Source: Sulfurimonas sp. (GTDB taxonomy: Bacteria > Campylobacterota > Campylobacteria > Campylobacterales > Sulfurimonadaceae). From it: a DNA stretch of 5,005 bases. Position numbers and translations under genes: made by a program. The stretch spans positions 1-5,005 of the forward strand of contig JALTUB010000234.1 of the NCBI GenBank assembly GCA_027047745.1, written 5' to 3'. The notes below the pieces were generated by a model that was given only the letters and a program-made list of their open reading frames with translations, made no database searches and was not told the origin of the DNA. Positions 1-5,005 of the stretch are shown here, one piece after another; the first letter of the stretch is position 1; each line of letters opens with the position of its first letter.

Positions 1-10
1 TAGCAGATTG

Positions 11-766
11 TTATTTATCATACTTTGTTAAATTGTTATGCTTGATTACGGAAGATATTATTTTTGTATATTTATCACCAAGTTCGGAGTATTTATCTAG
101 TTTTTTAACCAGTTTATTTACATCATTAGTTTTGTATCTTAAAGCTCTAAACTCCTTGTAGTCTTTTGCTCTTCCGATGGTAATATAGTATTGTTTGATG
201 GATTCGTCAAGATTTGGGAACTTTTTTAGCCATATTGTATGAGTCCCATTTCGTTTAACTCCAGCTGCAATTCTTGGTTCATTTGGATTTTTACTCCACA
301 TTCCAAAAATATTGTTAGCTTCTCTAAAAAATCTTGAAGTTCCCCAAGCACTCTCTATCGCAGCTTGAGCTATCACTATACTCGCAGGATGAGGTTTTAG
401 AGCTAAAAGTAAATCATGATTGTCTGTTACTCTGTATAATTTTTTTAGTCTTGCAATCTCTGGAGTGTTTTTATTTTCTTGAATATCCTGTTTTACTCTC
501 TCAAACTGTTTTTCTTGCTCTTTATGCACATTTTCAATAGCAGGAACTACAAGAGAAAAAAACTTTTTCTTCTTTTGAGATATATGTCTTTTTTTTACTG
601 TTTTTTTCGTTTTATGTTTTTTTGTTTGGGCTTCTAATGCTTCTTCTTGTTTAGGTGTTACTTTTGTAGAATTAATCTCTTTTATTTGAGAATGTCTTGT
701 TATCATGGAGTGGTCAATAAAAATAATCAAGCCAAAAATAAAGGTCATTACAATTATAGACTTCAT
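11..766 (-). CDS. Bax-like membrane-anchored glucosaminidase (peptidoglycan hydrolase)
   Basis: This 251-residue protein probably cleaves peptidoglycan glycan strands in the periplasm. Residues about 3-17 form one hydrophobic segment with no clear cleavage site, which suggests an N-terminal anchor. Residues 48-69 are extremely lysine-rich, and about 70-105 is a charged, probably helical linker. The catalytic domain spans roughly 110-250 and looks like the glucosaminidase family (PF01832, Bax/FlgJ type). It has the hallmark AQAAIESAWGTSRF, whose Glu138 is the expected catalytic acid, then NNIFGMW, and a C-terminal YSELGDKY (Tyr226, Tyr233) typical of Bax-like members. The ATG is preceded by a strong AGGGAG Shine-Dalgarno sequence 5 nt upstream, in the 15-bp gap after the AMIN gene, so it is very likely co-transcribed with that gene. 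No flagellar rod domain is present, so a FlgJ identity is unlikely. The family call is firm; the bond cleaved and the physiological role are inferred. Confidence 0.88.
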   Translation of the reverse strand: MKSIIVMTFIFGLIIFIDHSMITRHSQIKEINSTKVTPKQEEALEAQTKKHKTKKTVKKRHISQKKKKFFSLVVPAIENVHKEQEKQFERVKQDIQENKNTPEIARLKKLYRVTDNHDLLLALKPHPASIVIAQAAIESAWGTSRFFREANNIFGMWSKNPNEPRIAAGVKRNGTHTIWLKKFPNLDESIKQYYITIGRAKDYKEFRALRYKTNDVNKLVKKLDKYSELGDKYTKIISSVIKHNNLTKYDK

Positions 767-781
767 GAAAACTCCCTAATC

Positions 782-1405
782 TTACCGTAGCTTGAAAATA
801 TATACATTTTTAGAGTGATGAAGTTGATAAGAGTAGTAACCATCTAGTTCTACAACAACTCTATAGTAACCTTTGTGATTACCAATTCTAATCTTAGTAA
901 AGATAGAATTTTTAGGAGATTTTTTAATATAACTCCTTATATCAAGCTCTCTTTTAAAGTCAAAAACTATTCTATGAGGATTTACAAGTAAAAAGTTTCT
1001 AATCATCTTATCACTTGTTGTTACTTTTAAAGTTTTTCCATCCTCATCAAAAGATATAAATTTTAGATGAAGTAGTTTTTTGTAACTGTGTCTTGCTGAC
1101 TTTTTTGTATCTTGAACATTTTGGTAACTTTGAGATACAAAAACTGGTAAATGCCAGTCGATTTTATTGTCAAGTGAGATACTTTTTGTATCTTGTGAAC
1201 CATCAAGGTTTTTATATTTTATAGTTACTGACTCTATCACTCTAGCTGTAGAGGGCAATGATAGTGATGCTTGTTTTAAAGGGACTAAGGAAGTATCCAT
1301 ATTTGAAGTGATGGGAACGCTCTGTCCTTTTGGGGCAAAAAAAGGGTTTTCTCTTGCGTTTAGAGATAAAAAAAAGATAGATATAATACAAAGTAGTTTA
1401 ATCAA
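782..1405 (-). CDS. Secreted AMIN-domain protein, probable peptidoglycan/septum-associated factor
   Basis: This is a 207-residue periplasmic protein of unknown exact role. Residues 1-17 look like a cleavable signal peptide (short hydrophobic core ending in SLNA, cut before RENPFFAP). About 20-110 is a low-complexity linker with one possible small beta-rich patch. Residues about 112-207 resemble an AMIN domain, with HRIVFDF, then IRIGNHKGYYRVVVEL and a final aromatic-rich strand. AMIN domains target amidases and secretin-associated proteins to the cell wall or septum; here no catalytic domain follows. The start is a TTG: it is the only reasonable in-frame start, a stop lies four codons upstream, and AGGGG sits 5 nt before it. 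It occupies the position of HP0156 and Cj1670c (cgpA) in relatives. I looked for a D/E-x-N-x-S/T glycosylation sequon like those used on Campylobacter glycoproteins and found none. The next gene, a wall hydrolase, follows after 15 bp. The AMIN assignment is by motif recognition and is fairly, not fully, sure. Confidence 0.82.
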   Translation of the reverse strand: MIKLLCIISIFFLSLNARENPFFAPKGQSVPITSNMDTSLVPLKQASLSLPSTARVIESVTIKYKNLDGSQDTKSISLDNKIDWHLPVFVSQSYQNVQDTKKSARHSYKKLLHLKFISFDEDGKTLKVTTSDKMIRNFLLVNPHRIVFDFKRELDIRSYIKKSPKNSIFTKIRIGNHKGYYRVVVELDGYYSYQLHHSKNVYIFKLR

Positions 1406-1410
1406 GCTAA

Positions 1411-1415
1411 CCCCT
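1411..1415 (-). promoter_or_regulatory. Ribosome binding site fixing the TTG start of the AMIN gene
   Basis: Read on the minus strand, AGGGG lies 5 nt before the TTG at 1405. No ATG or GTG lies nearby in frame: the codons going upstream are AGC, GTT, GGG and then TAG. The site therefore decides the start, and TTG initiation may lower the yield of this protein relative to its neighbours. Confidence 0.7.
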
Positions 1416-1417
1416 AA

Positions 1418-1434
1418 AATTATTTTAAATAATT
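1418..1434. repeat. A/T-only perfect palindrome before the AMIN gene
   Basis: Two perfect 8-bp arms (AATTATTT and AAATAATT) flank a single central base. The palindrome lies between the putative TATAAT box and the ribosome site of the AMIN gene, so it would overlap the transcription start. It could bind a regulator. An all-A/T palindrome in an A/T-rich gap can easily arise by chance, so a function is only a suggestion. Confidence 0.4.
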
Positions 1435-1437
1435 ATA
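1432..1437 (-). promoter_or_regulatory. Putative internal -10 box (TATAAT) for the AMIN and glucosaminidase genes
   Basis: A perfect TATAAT is read on the minus strand, just after the stop of the ftsB-like gene. It would start transcription near 1425 and give a leader of about 20 nt to the TTG. There is no recognisable -35. That is normal for the main sigma factor of Campylobacter and Helicobacter, where the -10 box dominates. The site suggests the two downstream genes can be expressed independently of eno, but A/T-rich gaps produce such hexamers by chance. Confidence 0.4.
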
Positions 1438-1442
1438 TCTAA

Positions 1443-1721
1443 TTATTGTGCAGATATTTCTTTTAGTTCAAAATATTCTCGTTGAAGCTCAGAATTTTCA
1501 TTTTTTAATCGCACTGTTTCTGATTGTAAATATGTCTCATAATCTTCTAAGCCTAAAAGAACTTCTAAAGAGTTTGTACCATAAAGTAAAATTCCAACAT
1601 AAACTCCGAAAGATATGACGATAAAAAGTAAAACAAAGAACTTATTGAGTGATAGACCTAAATACCTCTGAGTTATGCTCTGGGTGTTGTCTATCTCTTG
1701 GAAAAGTTCTTCATTTGGCAT
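1443..1721 (-). CDS. ftsB: FtsB/DivIC-like cell division protein (septum formation initiator family)
   Basis: This 92-residue bitopic membrane protein probably belongs to the divisome. It has a cytoplasmic N-terminus (about 1-25), one transmembrane helix (about 27-47, very rich in F, V, I and L), and a periplasmic coiled coil (about 58-90) with LKNENSELQREYFELKEI showing the heptad pattern and the 'KNEN..L' motif usual in FtsB/DivIC. In E. coli, FtsB pairs with FtsL and binds FtsQ to activate septal wall synthesis. Its position directly after enolase supports the call: eno-ftsB adjacency is known in other Proteobacteria such as Pseudomonas, and a small unnamed gene (HP0155, Cj1671c) sits here in relatives. 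The gap to eno is only 8 bp and the ribosome site overlaps the eno stop, so translation is probably coupled. Sequence similarity in this family is weak; a divisome coiled-coil role is likely, and strict orthology to FtsB less certain. Confidence 0.75.
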   Translation of the reverse strand: MPNEELFQEIDNTQSITQRYLGLSLNKFFVLLFIVISFGVYVGILLYGTNSLEVLLGLEDYETYLQSETVRLKNENSELQREYFELKEISAQ

Positions 1722-1728
1722 AATTAAA

Positions 1729-1732
1729 CCTA
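1729..1732 (-). promoter_or_regulatory. Ribosome binding site of the ftsB-like gene overlapping the eno stop codon
   Basis: The eno stop TAG is followed by G, giving TAGG on the minus strand 7 nt before the ATG at 1721. Ribosomes ending on eno would sit on this site, so translation of the division protein is probably coupled to enolase. Confidence 0.55.
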
Positions 1733-2995
1733 GTTAAAAAGAACTAATCCTAAATATTCACCATATACAACTTCGTTTTCTATCTCTAAAAGACGATTGT
1801 ATTTAGCAGTTCTCTCACCACGAGCAGTTGAACCAGTTTTGATTTGACCACAGTTAAGTGCTACAGCAAAGTCAGCTATAAAAGCATCTTCACTCTCACC
1901 TGAACGGTGACTCATGACACAAGTATAACCATTTCTTTGTGCTAAACGAACAGTTTGCATAGTTTCACTTAGAGAACCTATTTGGTTTGGTTTGATAAGT
2001 ATAGAGTTTGCTATACCTTTTTGGATACCTTCGTTAAGGATATTTGCATTTGTAACAAAAAGGTCATCACCAACTATTTGGATTTTATCGCCTAGTTTTT
2101 CAGTCATGAGCTTAAATCCATCCCAATCATCTTCAGCTAAACCATCTTCTATGGAAACGATAGGGTATTTGTTACATAAATCAACATAATAATCAACCAT
2201 CTCAGCACTTGATAAAGATTTACCTTCACCAGCTAGTTCATATTTACCATCTTTATAAAACTCACTACTTGCAGGGTCCATGGCTATCGCAATCTCTTCA
2301 CCAGCTTTATATCCTGCAGCTTCTATAGCTTCTATAATGATTTGTATAGGTTCTTCATTTGATGTTAAGTTTGGAGCAAAACCACCCTCATCACCTAAAG
2401 CAGTTTGATGACCTTTAGCTTTTAGGATTGCTTTTAAGTTGTGATAGACTTCACTTGATGCACGAAGACTCTCAGCAAAATCTTCAAAACCAACAGGCAT
2501 AATCATATACTCTTGAAAGTCAACAGAGTTATCAGCATGACTTCCACCATTGATGATGTTTAGCATAGGAGTAGGAACAACCATAGCGTTAGCACCACCA
2601 AGATAACGATAAAGAGGCATACCTAAAGATTTGGCTGCAGCACGAGATACTGCCATTGACGCACCAAGAACTGCATTTGCACCTAGGTTTCCATAGTTGT
2701 CAGTTCCATCAAGTTCTTTCATAGTAGCATCTATAACAGCTTGATTAAATGGAGATTGTCCAACTAACGCATCATTTATCTCATTGTTTACATGAGCTAT
2801 CGCTTTTAAAACACCTTTACCCATATATCTCTCATCACCATCACGAAGCTCTAATGCTTCGCGACTACCAGTACTTGCACCTGAAGGCACTATAGCACTC
2901 TCTATAGTTCCATCACTTAGTTCAACTGTTGTTTTTACAGTAGGGTTACCACGAGAATCCATTACTTCGATTGCACTTACACTATCTATAAACAT
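1730..2995 (-). CDS. eno: Enolase (phosphopyruvate hydratase)
   Basis: Enolase interconverts 2-phosphoglycerate and phosphoenolpyruvate in glycolysis and gluconeogenesis, as a cytoplasmic Mg-dependent dimer or octamer. The 421 residues match the normal bacterial length. The mobile loop SGASTG carries Ser41; other landmarks are GSHADNSVDFQE (His153), GDEGGFAPN with the acid Glu203, Mg ligands Asp240 (AMDPASSE), Glu283 (SIEDGLAEDDW) and Asp310 (VGDDLFVTN), catalytic base Lys335 (IKPNQIG), SHRSGESED (363-371), and Lys386 in IKTGSTARGER. All active-site residues are present, so the enzyme should be functional. The ATG is preceded by AAAGGTAG with 7 nt between AAGG and the start. It lies 72 bp after recA and 8 bp before the ftsB-like gene. 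In an autotrophic Campylobacterota host the gluconeogenic direction would matter most, which is inference. Confidence 0.98.
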   Translation of the reverse strand: MFIDSVSAIEVMDSRGNPTVKTTVELSDGTIESAIVPSGASTGSREALELRDGDERYMGKGVLKAIAHVNNEINDALVGQSPFNQAVIDATMKELDGTDNYGNLGANAVLGASMAVSRAAAKSLGMPLYRYLGGANAMVVPTPMLNIINGGSHADNSVDFQEYMIMPVGFEDFAESLRASSEVYHNLKAILKAKGHQTALGDEGGFAPNLTSNEEPIQIIIEAIEAAGYKAGEEIAIAMDPASSEFYKDGKYELAGEGKSLSSAEMVDYYVDLCNKYPIVSIEDGLAEDDWDGFKLMTEKLGDKIQIVGDDLFVTNANILNEGIQKGIANSILIKPNQIGSLSETMQTVRLAQRNGYTCVMSHRSGESEDAFIADFAVALNCGQIKTGSTARGERTAKYNRLLEIENEVVYGEYLGLVLFN

Positions 2996-3025
2996 TTTTC
3001 TACCTTTATGTTTTTTATTAGTGCA

Positions 3026-3031
3026 ATTTTA
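3026..3031 (-). promoter_or_regulatory. Possible -10 box (TAAAAT) for eno
   Basis: In the 72-bp recA-eno gap, TAAAAT on the minus strand would start transcription near 3019 and give a leader of about 23 nt containing the eno ribosome site. No -35 is visible. It would let eno be expressed separately from recA. No terminator is seen between the two genes, so readthrough from recA is also likely. Confidence 0.35.
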
Positions 3032-3067
3032 CCTAAATTTCATTAAAAAATAGGTTAGAAATAAGTT

Positions 3068-4105
3068 TTATGCATCAGAGTCTTTAATCTCAGAAGTATC
3101 CATAACCATTACATCACTAATTCCCATAGCAACTTTTATCTTATCCTCTATCTCTTTGGCTAGTTCTGGTTCATCTTTAAACTTTTGTTTGACATTTTCA
3201 CGACCTTGACCTAGTTTTGTTTCTTCATAAGCAAACCACGCCCCAGCCTTATCTATGATGTCTAGTTTTACACCATAATCAACAAGTTCACCCTCTTTAG
3301 ATATTCCCTCACCAAACATGATGTCAAATTCTGATTGACGAAATGGTGGTGCTACTTTGTTTTTGATAACTTTTGCTTTTACTCTGTTCCCTATAACACT
3401 TTCACCCTGTTTAAGTGAGGCAATTCTTCTGATGTCGATACGAACTGATGCGTAAAATTTAAGTGCATTTCCACCAGTTGTAGTTTCAGGTGAACCATAA
3501 CCCATCATTCCAATCTTCATACGGATTTGGTTGATAAAGATAACAGTACAGTTCATTTTAGAGAGAACGCCTGTTAATTTTCTAAGAGCTTTTGACATTA
3601 ATCTTGCTTGAACACCCACTTGTTGGTCTGTCATTTCACCTTCTAGCTCTACTTTTGGTGTTAGTGCAGCAACTGAATCTATAATTATCAAATCAATTGC
3701 TCCACTCCTTGCAATAGTCTCAACTATATCTAAGGCTTGTTCTCCATAATCTGGTTGAGAAACAAGCAAGTTATCGACATCTACGCCAAGATTTTTCGCA
3801 TAAACTACATCAAGTGCATGTTCAGCATCTATAAAGGCACATACCCCATCATTTTTTTGGCACTCAGCAGTTATTTGAAGAGCTAGTGTTGTTTTACCAG
3901 AACTCTCTGGTCCATATATCTCTACAACTCTTCCTTGTGGTACTCCACCAATCCCTAAGGCTAGGTCAAGACCAAGTGAGCCAGTGCTGATGGATTGTAT
4001 CGGTTCGATATTTTTATCTCCAAGTCTCATCAAAGCACCTTTTCCAAATGCCTTATCGATTTGTTTCATGGCTAAGTCTAGTGATTTTTGTTTGTTTGCA
4101 TCCAT
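3068..4105 (-). CDS. recA: Recombinase RecA
   Basis: RecA polymerises on single-stranded DNA and uses ATP to drive homologous pairing in recombination and repair. The 345 residues are full length. Walker A is GPESSGKTT at 65-73 with Lys71; Glu95 in FIDAEHALD is the ATPase glutamate; Walker B is LIIIDS ending at Asp143-Ser144; Gln193 in INQIRMKIG is the ATP sensor at the start of DNA-binding loop L2, which continues through SPETTTGGNALKFYASVR. KVIKNKVAPPFRQ and YGVKLDIIDKAGAWF complete the core. The C-terminus is acidic (EIKDSDA), as in the autoinhibitory tail of other RecAs. The ATG start gives the usual MDANKQKSLDLAMKQI opening, but the ribosome site is weak (GCGAG about 7 nt upstream). Campylobacterota lack LexA, and I see no SOS box, so control must be of another kind; a palindrome lies just upstream of the likely promoter. 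Confidence 0.98.
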   Translation of the reverse strand: MDANKQKSLDLAMKQIDKAFGKGALMRLGDKNIEPIQSISTGSLGLDLALGIGGVPQGRVVEIYGPESSGKTTLALQITAECQKNDGVCAFIDAEHALDVVYAKNLGVDVDNLLVSQPDYGEQALDIVETIARSGAIDLIIIDSVAALTPKVELEGEMTDQQVGVQARLMSKALRKLTGVLSKMNCTVIFINQIRMKIGMMGYGSPETTTGGNALKFYASVRIDIRRIASLKQGESVIGNRVKAKVIKNKVAPPFRQSEFDIMFGEGISKEGELVDYGVKLDIIDKAGAWFAYEETKLGQGRENVKQKFKDEPELAKEIEDKIKVAMGISDVMVMDTSEIKDSDA

Positions 4106-4135
4106 AAGTGGCTCGCTTATTTTAAATTTTGAGTA

Positions 4136-4141
4136 ATTATA
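4136..4141 (-). promoter_or_regulatory. Probable recA promoter -10 box (TATAAT)
   Basis: A perfect TATAAT is read on the minus strand, with the transcription start expected near 4129-4130 and a leader of about 25 nt. The 17-bp-spaced -35 position (4159-4164) is TAATTA, so there is no TTGACA-like element. AAATTTT tracts lie on both sides (4124-4130 and 4145-4151), 21 bp apart. This fits the -10-centred, A/T-periodic promoter style described for Campylobacter. Confidence 0.6.
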
Positions 4142-4161
4142 GGTAAATTTTGATTTAGTAA

Positions 4162-4192
4162 TTAAAAATATGACATATTGTCATGTTTTTAA
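4162..4192. promoter_or_regulatory. 31-bp interrupted palindrome, candidate operator between recA and mqnD
   Basis: The left arm TTAAAAAtATGACA and right arm TGTCATgTTTTTAA flank a TAT spacer. Of 14 arm positions 13 pair, and the core ATGACA-TAT-TGTCAT is perfect. Its centre (4177) would be about 47 bp upstream of the proposed recA start and about 80 bp upstream of the mqnD start. That placement suits a dimeric regulator acting on recA, mqnD or both. The core does not match boxes I know well (FNR-like TTGAT-N4-ATCAA, CRP, Fur, or LexA). Only two G/C pairs per arm make it a weak RNA hairpin, and neither gene ends here, so a terminator is unlikely. No regulator gene is in view to pair with it. 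Confidence 0.5.
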
Positions 4193-4244
4193 CACCATTT
4201 TAAAGTTATCTTTTAATTTTGAGCAATCTTAATTAAACTTTTGT

Positions 4245-4250
4245 TAAAAT
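4245..4250 (+). promoter_or_regulatory. Possible extended -10 box of mqnD (TGt-TAAAAT)
   Basis: TAAAAT is preceded by TG at 4242-4243, giving an extended -10 arrangement. Transcription from it would begin about 6-7 nt downstream, at or just before the mqnD ATG at 4257, which would make the message leaderless or nearly so. If it is not used, a promoter further upstream in the 151-bp gap must serve. Confidence 0.4.
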
Positions 4251-4256
4251 AGGCTT

Positions 4257-5005
4257 ATGAAAAAAACACTTATTGCACACTCCCCTGACGCCGACGATAT
4301 TTTTATGTACTATGCCATCAAATTTGGTTGGGTAGATATGAAAGATACTACCTTTGACAATATCGCAAAAGATATTCAAACCTTAAATGAAGATGCTCTA
4401 AATGGAGTTTATGACATAGTTGCTATAAGTTTTGCACTTTATCCACATATTAAAGATGAGTATGCTCCTCTTAGAACAGCTGTTAGTTTTGGTGAGGGTT
4501 ATGGACCTAAGGTTATAAAACGAAAAGGCGAAAAGCTAAAGAGAAACTTCAAAGTTGCCCTTAGTGGAAAGCATACTACAAATGCAATGCTTTTTCGCAT
4601 AGCTTATCCTGATGCTCGTGTAACTTACATGAACTTTCTTGAGATAGAAAATGCAGTTTTAAATGGCGAAGTAGATGCTGGAGTTCTCATCCATGAATCT
4701 ATCTTGACTTTTGCAGATGAGCTTGAAGTTGAGAGAGAGTTATGGGATATCTGGCAGGAGTTAGCAGGAGATAAACTTCCTCTTCCTCTTGGTGGTATGG
4801 CTATCCGTCGTTCACTTCCTCTTAACAAAGCCATAGAGTATGAAGCAACACTTACAAAAGCTGTTCAAGTAGCACGGGATCATAAAGACAGACTCTCAAA
4901 AATGCTAATAGAGAGAGATTTGGTTCGCATAGATGCTCCTACGCTTGATAAGTACCTAGAACTATATGCAAATGATGAGTCCATTACTTTGAGTGATTTA
5001 CAATA
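4257..5005 (+). CDS. mqnD: MqnD, 1,4-dihydroxy-6-naphthoate synthase (3' end cut by the window edge)
   Basis: MqnD converts cyclic dehypoxanthine futalosine to 1,4-dihydroxy-6-naphthoate in the futalosine route to menaquinone, the respiratory quinone of Campylobacterota. It is cytoplasmic with a two-lobed, periplasmic-binding-protein-like fold. The visible 249 residues resemble the Thermus enzyme throughout: SPDADDIFMYYA near the N-terminus, TLNEDALNG, ISFALYPHIKDEYAPLRTAVSFGEGYGPKVI, GKHTTNAML (104-112), VLIHESILTF with His146 aligning with the catalytic His145 of Thermus MqnD, and LPLPLGGMAIRR. The family is about 280 residues long, so roughly 35 C-terminal residues lie outside. The N-terminal hallmark usually reads SPCPNDTF; here it is SPDADDIF. 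The ATG fits the family start, but the ribosome site is poor (AGG only 3 nt away). It diverges from recA and shares its 151-bp control region. MqnA is a relative with a similar fold, but the HES motif and PLPLG segment favour MqnD. Confidence 0.9.
   Translation, partial: MKKTLIAHSPDADDIFMYYAIKFGWVDMKDTTFDNIAKDIQTLNEDALNGVYDIVAISFALYPHIKDEYAPLRTAVSFGEGYGPKVIKRKGEKLKRNFKVALSGKHTTNAMLFRIAYPDARVTYMNFLEIENAVLNGEVDAGVLIHESILTFADELEVERELWDIWQELAGDKLPLPLGGMAIRRSLPLNKAIEYEATLTKAVQVARDHKDRLSKMLIERDLVRIDAPTLDKYLELYANDESITLSDLQ

Noticed and set aside
1..10. Start of a further gene or a terminator at the left edge
   Set aside because: Only ten bases follow the glucosaminidase stop. They show no ribosome site, hairpin or coding sequence that could be judged.
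334..540. Plus-strand open frame of 68 codons
   Set aside because: It lies wholly antisense to the glucosaminidase catalytic domain, has no ribosome site, and its hydrophobic product is what reverse-complement codons give.
782..1405. N-glycosylated protein like Campylobacter CgpA
   Set aside because: The protein holds the syntenic position, but no D/E-x-N-x-S/T sequon was found in its sequence.
1167..1442. Plus-strand open frame of 91 codons
   Set aside because: It is antisense to the AMIN gene, which has a signal peptide, a ribosome site and a recognisable domain. The antisense product shows no family features.
1992..2189. Plus-strand open frame of 65 codons inside enolase
   Set aside because: It is a shadow of the highly conserved eno coding sequence, without a ribosome site.
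3031..3055. Inverted repeat ACCTA...TAGGT between recA and eno as a terminator
   Set aside because: The stem is short and imperfect (two mismatches in ten), low in G/C, and is not followed by a T run on the minus strand.
4106..4256. LexA/SOS box upstream of recA
   Set aside because: No CTGT-N8-ACAG or GAAC-N4-GTTC type site is present, and the phylum lacks LexA. The palindrome found has a different sequence.
4625..4834. Minus-strand open frame of 69 codons inside mqnD
   Set aside because: It is antisense to a clear mqnD. The arginine- and serine-rich product is typical of a shadow frame.

Overview
The window is a low-GC bacterial chromosomal segment carrying core genes. It most likely comes from a Campylobacterota (former Epsilonproteobacteria) genome of the Sulfurimonas/Sulfuricurvum type. 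Four things point there: the order recA - eno - small FtsB-like protein - AMIN-domain protein, which I recall from Helicobacter pylori (HP0153-HP0156) and Campylobacter jejuni (Cj1673c-Cj1670c); a futalosine-pathway menaquinone gene next door; AT-rich promoters with a clear -10 hexamer but no -35; and the protein sequences themselves. The genus is an inference. No mobile element, CRISPR array, rRNA or tRNA is visible.

Layout. Five genes run leftward on the minus strand from about 4105 to 11: recA, eno (enolase), an ftsB-like divisome gene, an AMIN-domain periplasmic protein, and a membrane-anchored Bax-like glucosaminidase. Gaps are 72, 8, 37 and 15 bp, so the last four look like one transcription unit, possibly with an extra promoter before the AMIN gene. 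recA may be read with them or separately. On the plus strand, diverging from recA across a 151-bp intergenic region (4106-4256), is mqnD (1,4-dihydroxy-6-naphthoate synthase). It is cut off by the right edge of the window after 249 codons.

How the genes fit together. recA (recombination and repair) and eno (glycolysis/gluconeogenesis) are housekeeping genes with all key catalytic residues in place. The three genes after eno are all envelope genes: a bitopic coiled-coil division protein, a secreted protein with a peptidoglycan/septum-targeting type of domain, and a peptidoglycan hydrolase. They are plausibly linked to septal wall remodelling. mqnD supplies menaquinone for respiration and is functionally unrelated to recA.

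The most notable non-coding structure is a 31-bp interrupted palindrome (4162-4192) in the recA/mqnD divergent region, placed like an operator just upstream of a perfect TATAAT box for recA. The window is otherwise conventional. I see no convincing evidence of a wholly new system, and the findings below are modest leads.
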